DNA of 21,622 nucleotides from Sedimentisphaerales bacterium (GTDB taxonomy: Bacteria; Planctomycetota; Phycisphaerae; Sedimentisphaerales; SG8-4), in contig JAFGCA010000414.1 in assembly GCA_016932895.1 (NCBI GenBank), forward strand, positions 1 through 21,622, read 5' to 3'. Shown piece by piece: positions 1 through 9,057 of the stretch (its first letter is position 1; each line of letters starts with the position of its first letter). Below the pieces are notes generated by a model, which made no database searches, was not told the origin of the DNA, and saw only the letters and a list, made by a program, of their open reading frames with translations. The position numbers were made by a program, and so were the translations under genes.

Positions 1-3000
1 CATGCGCTGGCCAGAGTGGGCTTGCTCATCTTCGATACGAATGACATTACGGTCAGTACCAGCCTTCTCGAGCTGGGCGAGCCGTACGGCGTGACGGTTA
101 CGGGAAACCATTTCTTCGTACACACCGATCCGAACGACCCCAACTACTTTGAGTTCATGCCATCGGACCCGCCTCCCGGATCCAACGCGTTCCAGGTGAC
201 TCTCCCCGTCGATCCGGGCGATCCGAACTGCTACCTCATCCCATCGGGGCTCGACGAGAGTACACTGGAAGCGACGGCGACCGCCATCGAGACCGTTATT
301 ATCCCCGAGATCGAGAGCATTATATCGGAGTTGGACTCCATCGCGGATTCGCCCACGCGTTTCCGGTTTTACCTCCAGCCCGAGGAGACCGGTTCGCAGA
401 GCGCCGTGGAGGTGGACTATGCCGAAGTCCTCGCCCTGAAGGGCTTACTGGAAGGCGCCAAAGCGGGTCTGCTGGGCTTGGCCGATCCGGCGTACAATTT
501 TCTCATCAATCCCTACACCTCGCCCTTCAGCGGCAAGATATGCGATATATTCTATCAGTTCAACGGAGTTCTCAGTGCCTACCCCGATCTGTTGAGGGTC
601 GTGCCGACCACCGGGACCGCGAGCCTGGCGCAGGCGAAAACGGCGGTGATAGCCGGGATCGATGACTATCTCGCCGTCGTGAGCTACATCGAGTCCGAGA
701 TCGATCCGCAGATGGATGATTTGATCTACATCGATCCCAACGCCACCGGGCCCCTCAGCATACTGGAGAGCAGGCTTCTGGCTCTGAAAACGTCGCTGCA
801 AACGGGTAATGCGGTAACCTACCCGTGGCTGACGACGAGAACGTACGCGGTCTGGCAAGACGGAACCGCCACCGGGCCGCTGACCATCACCTACGACGTC
901 ACCGGTTTTGAGATCGCCCGGGCCGAGCTCACGGCGTTCAATCCCACTGTTGGTCCGAGCGGCCCCCCCGTTGTGTGGGAGGGCGACTGGGGGGGAATCC
1001 ATGATAATGACCTGCTCGAAATCGACTTCGAGTACGGGGACCCGGGCGCGGGGATCTGGTTCTGGGGCACCTTCAGGGGCACCCTGAGCGGCAATAATAT
1101 CAACAATGCGACGTTCTCGTATCAAGGATGGGGCAGCAGCGGTTGGGTTTCGCTCGAACAGGACAACATGACCGTCGCTGGTCCCAGCGCAACCGATGTA
1201 ACCAATTTGCGTTTCAACCTGAACCCCATCTTTGCCGGCACGGTGGACCCGCGCGATATGCTGCCGCAGTTCGACCCGAACAATTACCCGATACCCGGCA
1301 CCTTCGGACACGGACTCGGCGACGATCCCACGCTCGGCGGAGTCCTGCCTGATATGACGCAGGAGATGTGGATACCGCAAGGCTATGAAGTATGGGGTTT
1401 CGATGCCGCTGCCGCGTCAGAGGTCGAGGACTGGCTTTTGTATGAGGATATGAGGGGCGATCCTCCCGGAAGCACGCGTCTGGGTCGATCCGCCGGCCAA
1501 ACCATGGCGTTTGCCGGCACCTACGACTACTATCTGGTCCTGGCCATTGGCGAGGTCCTCATCGACAGCATCAAGGACCCGAACGGTATGGCCGTCCAGG
1601 GCGTGGTTTTCGACGACTACTACGTTCCCACCTACATTGAGGGCTTGCCGGACGGGGTGTTTGTGACGGTGGGAGAGAATGTGATTCTCGCCCGCGCCTT
1701 CGACGAGATGGAGTACTACGGCGCCGTCGGGGTAGAAAACACGGGCGGCTGGGAAGGGATTACAGTCGTCACCGGTACCGGGCAAAACGTGGTCACAGCC
1801 ACCGCCGCTCCCACGTATGTGGCCGCCAACGGCCTCAGTGAGATCGAAATTACGATCACTGTAAAGGACGCCTCCGGCAACCCCGTAGAGGGTATTCCTG
1901 GCGGAGTGTTCGAGGTCACGGCCCCCGGGGACGGGCTCCTCATCACCCCCCCCATGACGGCAACCGATGCCAGCGGCCAGACGACGGCCACGATTTCCAG
2001 CACGGAAGCTCATGCGTCCGTGGACGTCAGCGTTTCGCTGTACGGCCAGACGTACGCCGACCTCGTGACGATCGAGTTCGTCAGCGGCGACGCGACGAAG
2101 CTGGTCTTCACGGCCCAGCCCGAGGGCCCCTATGGCGCCGGCGCGACCATCAACGCGATTCCGGAGGTGGAGGTGCAGGACGCCCTGGGCAATACGGTGA
2201 CCTCCAGCTCGGCGGAAATCACGATCTCCATCGGAACCAACCCGGGCGGTGGCACGCTTTCCGGGGACACCAGTGTTAACGCCGTCGATGGAGTGGCGAC
2301 GTTCGACGATCTGAGCATTAACAAGGCGGGAGAAGGCTACACGCTGACCGCCACGGCCACCGGTTTGACTTCGGCCACGAGCAATGCCTTCACGATTGTT
2401 CCGGCCTCGGCCGACCCGCAACTCGTCTTCACCACCTCCCCCGAAGAGACAGCCGCTATGGGGATTCTGACGCCCAATCCGGTCGTGACGGTGCAAGACC
2501 TCTACGGCAATACGCGGACAGACGTCGATGACGCCATCACGGTTTCCGTCTCGGGCGGAGATACGGGCGCAACGCTGGGCGGTACAACGACGGTTAGCGC
2601 CATCAGCGGTGTGGCCACCTTCGACGATCTGACGCTCAATCGTGCCGCGGATGGCTACGTATTGACCGCGGCCGCTCCGGGATTCACCTCGGGCAACAGT
2701 GCCCCCTTCAACATCACGGCCGAGCCGGCTCTGGCAATCGAGAAGGGTGCCGGTGTCGAAGAGGCGGATGCCGGCGACGAGGTGGTGTTCACCATCGAGT
2801 ACACCAACGCCGGACTGGCCGATGCCACGAATGTGGTAATCGTCGAAACGCTGCCGACCGATCTGGAATTCGTCAGTGCCGACAGCGGCGGCGTCCACGA
2901 TGCCGGAACCATCACGTGGACTCTCGCCGATATTCCCGCCGAGACGACAACGGCCCTGGAGGTCAGTTTCACCGCCAGCATCGCCGAGAGCCTCAGTGAC

Positions 3001-5223
3001 GGCGGGACCGTGACCAACAGCAGCCTCACCATCGACTGCGATGAGACCGATCCCGTGTCGGCCGATCCGCTGACCCTCACGGTGAACGATACGCAGGCTC
3101 CCGTGATCACTCCGCTCGTCCCGGAGCCCGACGACGAAGAGGTGGATCCGAACAGCATCGTGAAGCTGGTCATCACGGACGCCAGTGGTGTCGATTATGC
3201 CGGCAGCACTGTGACAATCCGTATCGAGGGCGATCTCGTTTACAACGGCGCCGCCGAGTCGCTGGTCGGGCAATACGATTCCCGTAGCAGCGACCAGGAA
3301 GTCCGGGGTATTTGCCGACGCACGCCCACCGAGGAAGGCGCCACGGCGTACACGTTCACGTTCGTGCCCTCGACTACCTTCCGCTATGAGCAGCAAGTGG
3401 ATGTTGTTGTGGAAGCGACCGACGAGGCCGGCAACGCCGCGGACCTGAGTTACTCTTACTGGACCGAACTCCGATCGTTCGGCCCCAACGCCAAGGTCAA
3501 CAGTGACACCGGCACGCTGGTGCAGGACAACCCCGCCACGGCGTCCGATGCCGCCGGGAACATCTGGGTCGTCTGGGATCAGAGGGCCAGCGGCACCGGC
3601 CACAGAGGTGTCTATGTCGGCAAGCTGGCTGCCGGGGCGCCCGGCTTCGCCGCGAGCGTAGCCGTGGCCGACAGCAACGACAACGAGCAGGACCCGACCA
3701 TCGCGGTCGATGCCGACGGCGTGGCCTACGTCGCCTGGCAGCAGGACGACCCGAACGGTCATTGGGACATTTACCTGTCCTCTTCGAGCGACGGGACGAC
3801 GTGGTCGACTCCCATAAAACTCAACGCCGGCGATCCGTGCAACCTGACGGATCAGACGGCGCCGGCGCTGGCCATCGATACCACCAGTGCCGTTCCCAAT
3901 CGGATGTACGCTGCCTGGCAAAGCAACGAGGCCGGCCACCAGGATATCTGGCTCGGCACCTCCACCGGCGGCAGCACCTGGGACACGCTGCAGATAACGG
4001 ATAATTCCGCCGATCAGACGTATCCCGTCGTGGCCGTCGATGAGAACCGCGTTGCCTACGTGCTCTGGACCGACGCGCGGAACGCGGGGACCACCGGCAC
4101 GGACATCTGGGGCGCCGGTTCCGACGTGGGACCGTGGGACCCGTGTGAAGTGGTGGAGGCGCCCGGAGATCAATACGGTCCGGTGATCGCGACCTCGGAA
4201 ATCCTGCACGCAGCCTGGGTGACTGATGTCAACGGCTTTGGCGAGGTCATGTACGCCAACGACGGCGGCGGCATGCCTCTGTTCGGCACGAGCATCGGCG
4301 ATGCAACGGAGCCGAACGCCGTGCAACGGATGCCGGCATTGGTCGTTTCCGGCGCCGGCGAGAGAGATGCCGCGTTTGCCTGCTGGGAAGACGGGCGGAA
4401 CGTCGACGGCAACAGCGACACGGATATCTACTTCGCCGAAAGCGGCTCGCCCTTCGGCACGAATATCCTCGTCAACGACGATATCGGAACCAGCCCGCAG
4501 ACCAAGCCCGCCATCGGCCTCGACGCCGACGGCAATCCGTATATGGTTTGGGTCGATCGCAGAAGGGGCAACGATGATATCTACTACGCCGGCGCGACGG
4601 CTCTGGTGCCGGTCCAGACGCAGGTGCTTCCCATTCCGGACAGTAACGATCAGGTCGTCGTACCCGCGGGGGCAGACGCCACCAGCCCCTTGGCCGTCCG
4701 GATTCCCGTGGGCGCGCTGCCCGCGGGTGTCGAGCCGGAAGATATCACGATTTCCGAGATTTCCAATGGGCCGCAGGTGCCGTCGTCTCTGGGCGGCTTT
4801 GGCCTGACCTATGACTTCGGGCCCAACGGTACGGTGTTTGATCCCAACAATCCCGTGACCATTCGGATCCCGCTCGATCCGAATGCTCCTGTGTACGATG
4901 TTTACAATGTCTACCGGTACGATCCGAATGACGTGACGAGCCCGTACGCTCCGTGGAGCGAGGACGGGATTCTCAATCCCGCCGAAGTATTGGGAGGCGG
5001 GACGTATCTCGAGGTCGATGTGACGCACTTCAGCGTCTACGGGAGCGGCGGCACCGACCTGCCTGCCGGTGGTGGTGGTGGCGGTGGGGGCGGATGTGCC
5101 CTGGCTCCGTGGGGCGATGCCGGCCCGGCCGAGTTCATGCTGCCGTTCGTCCTGTTTGTCGCGATCCTGTCGGTCGTTACTGTGGTTGACTTGCGTCGGC
5201 GCCGTTCGGGAAACCGGGCGTAA
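1..5223 (+). CDS. Giant multidomain surface protein with Gly-Cys C-terminal sorting tail (5' partial)
   Basis: The frame is open from base 1, so the gene probably begins upstream; a GTG at 16 is only the first possible start in view and no signal peptide is visible. Residue numbers count from that GTG (1735 aa to the stop). Residues about 80-275 are helical and unfamiliar. Residues about 595-690 look like an invasin-type Big_1 Ig domain. Two homologous ~105-residue units follow (about 693-905). A DUF11-like domain (about 904-1007) and another Ig-like domain (about 1025-1150) come next. Residues about 1155-1530 hold repeated VAYVAW/MYAAWQ/AFACWED strands, as in BNR/sialidase-like beta-propellers. 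A ZU5-like sandwich covers about 1535-1675. The protein ends with Gly9-Cys, a hydrophobic helix and RRRR. D-P-N motifs recur throughout. Inferred role: an exported, surface-anchored adhesin or structural protein. Its ligand cannot be told from sequence. Confidence 0.85.
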   Translation, partial: HALARVGLLIFDTNDITVSTSLLELGEPYGVTVTGNHFFVHTDPNDPNYFEFMPSDPPPGSNAFQVTLPVDPGDPNCYLIPSGLDESTLEATATAIETVIIPEIESIISELDSIADSPTRFRFYLQPEETGSQSAVEVDYAEVLALKGLLEGAKAGLLGLADPAYNFLINPYTSPFSGKICDIFYQFNGVLSAYPDLLRVVPTTGTASLAQAKTAVIAGIDDYLAVVSYIESEIDPQMDDLIYIDPNATGPLSILESRLLALKTSLQTGNAVTYPWLTTRTYAVWQDGTATGPLTITYDVTGFEIARAELTAFNPTVGPSGPPVVWEGDWGGIHDNDLLEIDFEYGDPGAGIWFWGTFRGTLSGNNINNATFSYQGWGSSGWVSLEQDNMTVAGPSATDVTNLRFNLNPIFAGTVDPRDMLPQFDPNNYPIPGTFGHGLGDDPTLGGVLPDMTQEMWIPQGYEVWGFDAAAASEVEDWLLYEDMRGDPPGSTRLGRSAGQTMAFAGTYDYYLVLAIGEVLIDSIKDPNGMAVQGVVFDDYYVPTYIEGLPDGVFVTVGENVILARAFDEMEYYGAVGVENTGGWEGITVVTGTGQNVVTATAAPTYVAANGLSEIEITITVKDASGNPVEGIPGGVFEVTAPGDGLLITPPMTATDASGQTTATISSTEAHASVDVSVSLYGQTYADLVTIEFVSGDATKLVFTAQPEGPYGAGATINAIPEVEVQDALGNTVTSSSAEITISIGTNPGGGTLSGDTSVNAVDGVATFDDLSINKAGEGYTLTATATGLTSATSNAFTIVPASADPQLVFTTSPEETAAMGILTPNPVVTVQDLYGNTRTDVDDAITVSVSGGDTGATLGGTTTVSAISGVATFDDLTLNRAADGYVLTAAAPGFTSGNSAPFNITAEPALAIEKGAGVEEADAGDEVVFTIEYTNAGLADATNVVIVETLPTDLEFVSADSGGVHDAGTITWTLADIPAETTTALEVSFTASIAESLSDGGTVTNSSLTIDCDETDPVSADPLTLTVNDTQAPVITPLVPEPDDEEVDPNSIVKLVITDASGVDYAGSTVTIRIEGDLVYNGAAESLVGQYDSRSSDQEVRGICRRTPTEEGATAYTFTFVPSTTFRYEQQVDVVVEATDEAGNAADLSYSYWTELRSFGPNAKVNSDTGTLVQDNPATASDAAGNIWVVWDQRASGTGHRGVYVGKLAAGAPGFAASVAVADSNDNEQDPTIAVDADGVAYVAWQQDDPNGHWDIYLSSSSDGTTWSTPIKLNAGDPCNLTDQTAPALAIDTTSAVPNRMYAAWQSNEAGHQDIWLGTSTGGSTWDTLQITDNSADQTYPVVAVDENRVAYVLWTDARNAGTTGTDIWGAGSDVGPWDPCEVVEAPGDQYGPVIATSEILHAAWVTDVNGFGEVMYANDGGGMPLFGTSIGDATEPNAVQRMPALVVSGAGERDAAFACWEDGRNVDGNSDTDIYFAESGSPFGTNILVNDDIGTSPQTKPAIGLDADGNPYMVWVDRRRGNDDIYYAGATALVPVQTQVLPIPDSNDQVVVPAGADATSPLAVRIPVGALPAGVEPEDITISEISNGPQVPSSLGGFGLTYDFGPNGTVFDPNNPVTIRIPLDPNAPVYDVYNVYRYDPNDVTSPYAPWSEDGILNPAEVLGGGTYLEVDVTHFSVYGSGGTDLPAGGGGGGGGGCALAPWGDAGPAEFMLPFVLFVAILSVVTVVDLRRRRSGNRA
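2092..2724 (+). repeat. Two tandem ~105-residue Ig-like repeats inside the giant surface protein
   Basis: Unit 1 (about 2092-2406) and unit 2 (about 2413-2724) share the same layout: a LVFT.(Q/S)P opening strand, a central VQD..GN turn, a GVATFDDL strand, and a closing GY.LTA...G strand. The DNA has diverged, so this is an old protein-level duplication rather than a recent DNA repeat. This pattern is common in bacterial extracellular stalk regions. Confidence 0.75.
5068..5220 (+). other. Tripartite C-terminal sorting signal: Gly9-Cys, TM helix, Arg cluster
   Basis: Nine glycine codons (5068-5094) run into a single cysteine codon at 5095-5097 (Cys1694 from the GTG at 16), then Ala-Leu-Ala-Pro. 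After a short acidic spacer there is a hydrophobic stretch starting FMLPFVLFVAILSVVTVV, then DLRRRRSGNRA and the stop. Signature motif, membrane helix and basic tail are the standard layout of prokaryotic C-terminal sorting signals. The invariant-Cys versions (MYXO-CTERM, JDVT-CTERM, Synerg-CTERM) are known to pair with CPBP-type glutamic intramembrane proteases. The exact signature here does not match one of those families with certainty. Confidence 0.75.
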
Positions 5224-5300
5224 GGAGCCGGCGATACTTGTAAGAAAGCTCGACGCGGTCGGCTCGAGCAAGAAGGCAGATACGCGCTGCCTGCTGCGCG

Positions 5301-5975
5301 ATGGTGGTGTCTATGAAAGCGGAGCCGCGTGTCCGTCTGCTGATGATGATATGCGCCGTTACGGTCGCGGTGATCGGACTGCTTGCGGTCCTCCGCGGCG
5401 CCGGCGGCGCGCGTCTGTGGTTCTTGGGACCGACCGTCCTGGTGCTCGGGGCCTTGGCCCCGACGCTCGTGGGCGGTCGCAGTGCGGGCGAGCTGGGTCT
5501 GCGAATGGGACAGACCCGGCAGTCGGGCCGGCTGTTCGCGGTCAGCGGCCTCGTGCTGCTGGCCATAGGGCTCGCCGGTGTCGCGCTGCTGCGGTGCATG
5601 CCGGGCGAGTCTGCATTGCGCGTCTCAATCCCGAAAGAGAAATGGATCTGGTGGGCGATGTTTCAGTTTGCCTACGTGGCATTGCCCGAAGAGCTGTTTT
5701 TCCGGGGTTTCTTCCTGAGCCAGGTGATGCGCGTGCTCGGGACGACCCGCGAGGCGGATTCGCCGGCGGTCGAGGCTGTCGGTGTGGCCCTGTCGGCGGG
5801 GGTTTTTGCCCTTTCACACGTGATTGTGTTTCGGAACGCCGTTTCCGTGCTGACGTTCTTTCCGGGCTTGATTTTTGCCTGGCTTTTTGTTAGGAGTAAG
5901 TCAGTGATTGGGCCGGTTCTGTTGCACGGGGCCGCCAACGTGGGGTACGCCCTGATGGTCCAGCGCCTGCTCTGA
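5301..5975 (+). CDS. CPBP/Rce1-family glutamic intramembrane protease, candidate sorting (myxosortase-like) enzyme
   Basis: A 224-residue multi-pass membrane protein. Hydrophobic segments lie at about 13-31, 40-57, 78-97, 113-129, 160-176 and 183-197. The three CPBP (Abi/CAAX protease type II) motifs are complete: E130-E131-LFF-R135, F169-ALS-H173 and H209-GAA-N213. In this family the Glu, Arg, His and Asn residues build an intramembrane glutamate-protease site. It lies 77 bp after the gene for a protein with a Gly-Cys/TM/Arg tail and just before the T2SS operon. The inferred job is therefore cleavage of that tail during surface anchoring, as proposed for the MrtX, MrtJ and MrtS enzymes. The start is uncertain: ATG 5301 and ATG 5313 are both possible and neither has a clear Shine-Dalgarno. 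The family call is firm; the substrate is inferred. Other CPBP roles (prenyl-protein or immunity-type) are less favoured by context. Confidence 0.85.
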   Translation: MVVSMKAEPRVRLLMMICAVTVAVIGLLAVLRGAGGARLWFLGPTVLVLGALAPTLVGGRSAGELGLRMGQTRQSGRLFAVSGLVLLAIGLAGVALLRCMPGESALRVSIPKEKWIWWAMFQFAYVALPEELFFRGFFLSQVMRVLGTTREADSPAVEAVGVALSAGVFALSHVIVFRNAVSVLTFFPGLIFAWLFVRSKSVIGPVLLHGAANVGYALMVQRLL

Positions 5976-6013
5976 GTCTTCGCATCGGTTGTACGTGGCA
6001 GGAAAACTCCGGG

Positions 6014-6940
6014 ATGCGATACATTAAACGACTGTATAAGCTGTTATGGGTGGTGAACGTTGCCCTGGCGGTTGTGCTCGTCCTCGTAGCCGTTGTCTAC
6101 ATGGCTTCGGGGCCGTCTCCGCGCGAGGTGAGCGGCACGGCCACACCGAACGCCGGAAGCGCGGCCGCGGCCGGCGCGGGCCGGCGGGACAAGGGTCCGG
6201 AAGACTCGAAGCTCATTCTCGCACGAGACATTTTTGGCACGGGACAGGGCCAGCAGCAGGCGTTATCACGGCAGGCCGAAGCGGAGAAGGCGGCCCGGGC
6301 CCGGGAGGCGGCCGACCGGGAGCTTCCCTTCCGGCTTCTCGGCACCGTGGCCTCCGACGAAGGAGCTTCCTTCGCGGTGCTGGAGGATCTCGGAACCAAG
6401 ACGCAGGACCTCTACCGCGTCGGGGACGCCATCGGGGACGCCACCATTGACCGCATCGAGCAGAACCGCGTCGTGGTTGTGAGCATGGGCGTTCGCCAGG
6501 TGCTCGATCTGGTCATGACGGGCTCGGCGGCGAAACCGAGCAAAGCGGTGCGAAAAGAGGTGGCGCCGGTGGAGCCGGCCAGGCCTGAGAGCGTTGTACG
6601 GGTCGCGGCCAGCGGGGACCGCGAGATCAACACGCGTGCATCGGCTTCGAATGTGGGGCGGGTGGCTCGCTCGTTCCTGAGCAAGATGAAGCTGTCGCCG
6701 CATACCGCGGACGGACAAGCTGTCGGGCTGCGTATTTCCGGTCTGGGAGACTCGACCATGGCGGCCCTGGTGGGGTTGCGAGACGGCGACGTGATTCAGT
6801 CGGTCAACGGGCATTCGGTTCCCAATCGAAGGAAAGCGACGCAGGTCTTGAAGAAGGCCCGCCAACTGGGCTCGGCAGAACTGCAGCTCCTGCGCGGCCG
6901 GCAGCAGAAATCACTGGCTTTCCATGCGGGGGCTTGGTAG
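6014..6940 (+). CDS. gspC: Type II secretion system protein GspC (inner-membrane clamp with PDZ domain)
   Basis: GspC links the inner-membrane platform to the secretin and helps select substrates. This 308-residue protein has a short basic cytoplasmic N-terminus and one TM helix (about 10-32). An Ala/Gly/Glu-rich linker follows, containing the ILARDIFG motif typical just before the homology region. The HR domain is at about 104-168 (LPFRLLGTV... to ...VRQVLDLV). A C-terminal PDZ domain (about 225-305) includes GLRDGDVIQSVNG. Length matches the family (about 270-310). The start is supported by an AGGAAA about 9 nt upstream. It opens the T2SS gene set, 38 nt after the CPBP protease gene and 48 nt before gspD, so co-transcription with both is plausible. 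Confidence 0.92.
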   Translation: MRYIKRLYKLLWVVNVALAVVLVLVAVVYMASGPSPREVSGTATPNAGSAAAAGAGRRDKGPEDSKLILARDIFGTGQGQQQALSRQAEAEKAARAREAADRELPFRLLGTVASDEGASFAVLEDLGTKTQDLYRVGDAIGDATIDRIEQNRVVVVSMGVRQVLDLVMTGSAAKPSKAVRKEVAPVEPARPESVVRVAASGDREINTRASASNVGRVARSFLSKMKLSPHTADGQAVGLRISGLGDSTMAALVGLRDGDVIQSVNGHSVPNRRKATQVLKKARQLGSAELQLLRGRQQKSLAFHAGAW

Positions 6941-6988
6941 CGGTATCGGTCGAGCCTTCGTTCGTGACTACTCGGAAGGTTCTTTTCT

Positions 6989-9004
6989 ATGAAAAGCGGT
7001 TCGATTTCTGATGGTCCGGTCGGCAGAGCAGGGACGGGCAGACCCGCCCTCGGCGGCTCGCGCTGCGCAGCAGGTTTTGGGGCGATGACCTTCGCGCTGG
7101 CGCTGCTGGCCGTCTGTTCTTGGGTGGCGGCTCGCGCCGGGCAGCGCTCTCCGGCGTATTCGGAATCGTCGGTGGCCATGCCGTTTCTCAGCGAGCCGGT
7201 CGCGGCGAATCGGTTGATCTCTCTCGATCTGAACCAGGTGGACATTCGCGTTTTCATCAAGACCGTAGGCCAGTTGACCGGTGTCAACTTCCTCGTCGAC
7301 GACGGCGTTTCGGGCGCGGTCACGCTGATCTCGCCCAGCAAGATTCGGGTCGGCGAAGTCTACCGCGTGCTCGAATCCGTCCTGCAAACGAAGGGCTACG
7401 CCGCTGTGCCGGCGGGCAGCCTGGTAAAGATCGTGCCCCGCGCCGAAGGCGTGCGGACCAACCTGTCCATTCGCGCCGGAAGCGATCCGAACTCCATACC
7501 GGTCGACGACAGCCTCGTAACCCAGATCATCCGTTTGCGGCATGCCGACGTGGCCCAGGTCAGCGCGGCCATGTCGTCGGTGGTAGGGGCCGGGGGGCAG
7601 GTCGTGACTTTTCCGGAAACCAATACCATTATCGTAACCGACACCTCCTCGACGGTTCACCGGGCCGCCCGCATCGTGCGGGAGCTGGACGTCGAGAGGC
7701 CGCAGGAGATCATGGAGGTGGTGCAGCTTCGGTACGCCTCGGCCAGCCGCATCAGCGAACAGGTCACGCAGATTATGCAACGGGGGCAGCCCCAGGCCCG
7801 GCTCCGTCGCGCCCCGACGCCCGCGCAGACGCCGGGTAGCTCCTTAAAGATCCTCCCCGACGACCGAATCAACTCCGTGGTCATCGTGGCCGACCCCGTG
7901 GAAATGGAGATGGTGAAAGAGATTATTGCCCGGCTCGATGTGGAGCGTCCCCTGGAGGCCGGCAACATTCACGTGATCTATCTGGAGCATGCGGAAGCGA
8001 AGGTGATCGAGACAGCGGTCTCGACGGTTCTGGACCGCATTACCGGCGCCCCCGGTGCCCCCGGCGCCGGCAACCAGGAGCCCTTCCAGATCACCTCGGA
8101 CGAGAGCACGAATTCGCTGATCGTGGTGGCCGCGCCGCAGGACTACCGGCTGGTCGAAGACATGGTCACCAAACTGGATATCCCCCGGGAACAGGTGCTC
8201 GTGGAGTTCCAGATCGTCGAGGCCAGCAACAATCTGCTCAAGGAGCTGGGTTTTGACTGGGCGACCCTCGATGAGGCGGTCGCCGACAGCGTGCGCGGTT
8301 TTGGCTACACCAATCTGGGACCGAGGGTGGAAGCGGTTTCCGGAGATTTAGAGGGCGTGGGGATCGGTCTCTGGAAGGACGTGGATGGCGAGCCCGCGAT
8401 CGGCGCCATTCTCAAGGCCCTGGAGAGAAATTCCGCGGTCAACATTCTCTCCACGCCTCACGTGCTGACGTCGAACCACCAGGAAGCCAAGATCGTCGTG
8501 GGCGAGAACGTGCCCTACGTGAGCCAGTCGCGGGTAACGGAGTTCGATCCGGCGACCCCGACGGCGATTCGGACCTTCGATTTCAAGGACGTGGGGGTGG
8601 AGCTCACGGTTCGGCCCCACGTCAGCGGCGCCGACATGGTGCGCCTGGAAATCGACGCCAGTTTCAGCAAGCTCATCGAGGGCACTACCGGCCTGGGCAG
8701 TGAGACCCCCACGACCGCGGAACGAAAAGCGACCACGACCATCTCGATCATGAGTGGCAGCACGGTGGTCATCGGCGGCTTGATGCGGGACGACAAGGAA
8801 GTGGTGGAAAAGAAGGTCCCCCTGCTGGGCGACTTGCCGCTTGTGGGGGTGCTGTTTCGGTCCAACGCCGAGCGTCTCGAGAAGACGAACCTCCTGCTTT
8901 TCATCACGCCCCACGTCCTGACCGACCGCGACAGTCTCGACGCGATGACCGAACGCAAGAAACGCGAACAGAACAGTCACGGTAGTGCCGACGCAGAACC
9001 CTGA
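6989..9004 (+). CDS. gspD: Type II secretion secretin GspD (outer-membrane channel)
   Basis: Forms the multimeric gated outer-membrane pore of the T2SS. The N-terminus has an unusually long polar stretch before a hydrophobic core (about 33-47) and a plausible signal-peptidase site after A-R-A near residue 50. Then follow the N0 domain (about 72-147), N1 (about 177-237), N2 (about 243-325) and N3 (about 326-410), each ending in the repeated pattern of 'IV..LD..R'. The secretin core (about 470-650) carries VGENVPYV, a GVELTVRPHV strand, TVVIGGLMRD and the closing LLLFITPHVL. There is no lipobox. Only about 20 charged residues follow the core, so a long pilotin-binding S-domain is not evident. 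A GGAAGG 9 nt upstream supports the ATG. At 671 residues it has the usual family length. Confidence 0.96.
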   Translation: MKSGSISDGPVGRAGTGRPALGGSRCAAGFGAMTFALALLAVCSWVAARAGQRSPAYSESSVAMPFLSEPVAANRLISLDLNQVDIRVFIKTVGQLTGVNFLVDDGVSGAVTLISPSKIRVGEVYRVLESVLQTKGYAAVPAGSLVKIVPRAEGVRTNLSIRAGSDPNSIPVDDSLVTQIIRLRHADVAQVSAAMSSVVGAGGQVVTFPETNTIIVTDTSSTVHRAARIVRELDVERPQEIMEVVQLRYASASRISEQVTQIMQRGQPQARLRRAPTPAQTPGSSLKILPDDRINSVVIVADPVEMEMVKEIIARLDVERPLEAGNIHVIYLEHAEAKVIETAVSTVLDRITGAPGAPGAGNQEPFQITSDESTNSLIVVAAPQDYRLVEDMVTKLDIPREQVLVEFQIVEASNNLLKELGFDWATLDEAVADSVRGFGYTNLGPRVEAVSGDLEGVGIGLWKDVDGEPAIGAILKALERNSAVNILSTPHVLTSNHQEAKIVVGENVPYVSQSRVTEFDPATPTAIRTFDFKDVGVELTVRPHVSGADMVRLEIDASFSKLIEGTTGLGSETPTTAERKATTTISIMSGSTVVIGGLMRDDKEVVEKKVPLLGDLPLVGVLFRSNAERLEKTNLLLFITPHVLTDRDSLDAMTERKKREQNSHGSADAEP

Positions 9005-9057
9005 TTTCGGCGGGAACGGACGCAGACGCGGCATTCGCCGCAGAATCACGCAGTTTC

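Noticed and set aside
5248..5269. Six-bp inverted repeat (GCTCGA/TCGAGC) between the surface protein gene and the CPBP gene
   Set aside because: The stem is short with a 10-nt loop and no T-run. In GC-rich DNA this occurs by chance, so I do not call a terminator.
1417..5271. 1284-residue open frame on the minus strand
   Set aside because: It is a mirror of the giant surface protein gene. Its translation is Arg/Gly/His-rich, with no domains, signal peptide or plausible start context. It results from high GC and codon bias on the coding strand.
9028..9041. Five-bp hairpin in the gspD-gspE gap
   Set aside because: It is too small to assign a regulatory role, though it may affect gspE initiation, which lacks a visible ribosome-binding site.
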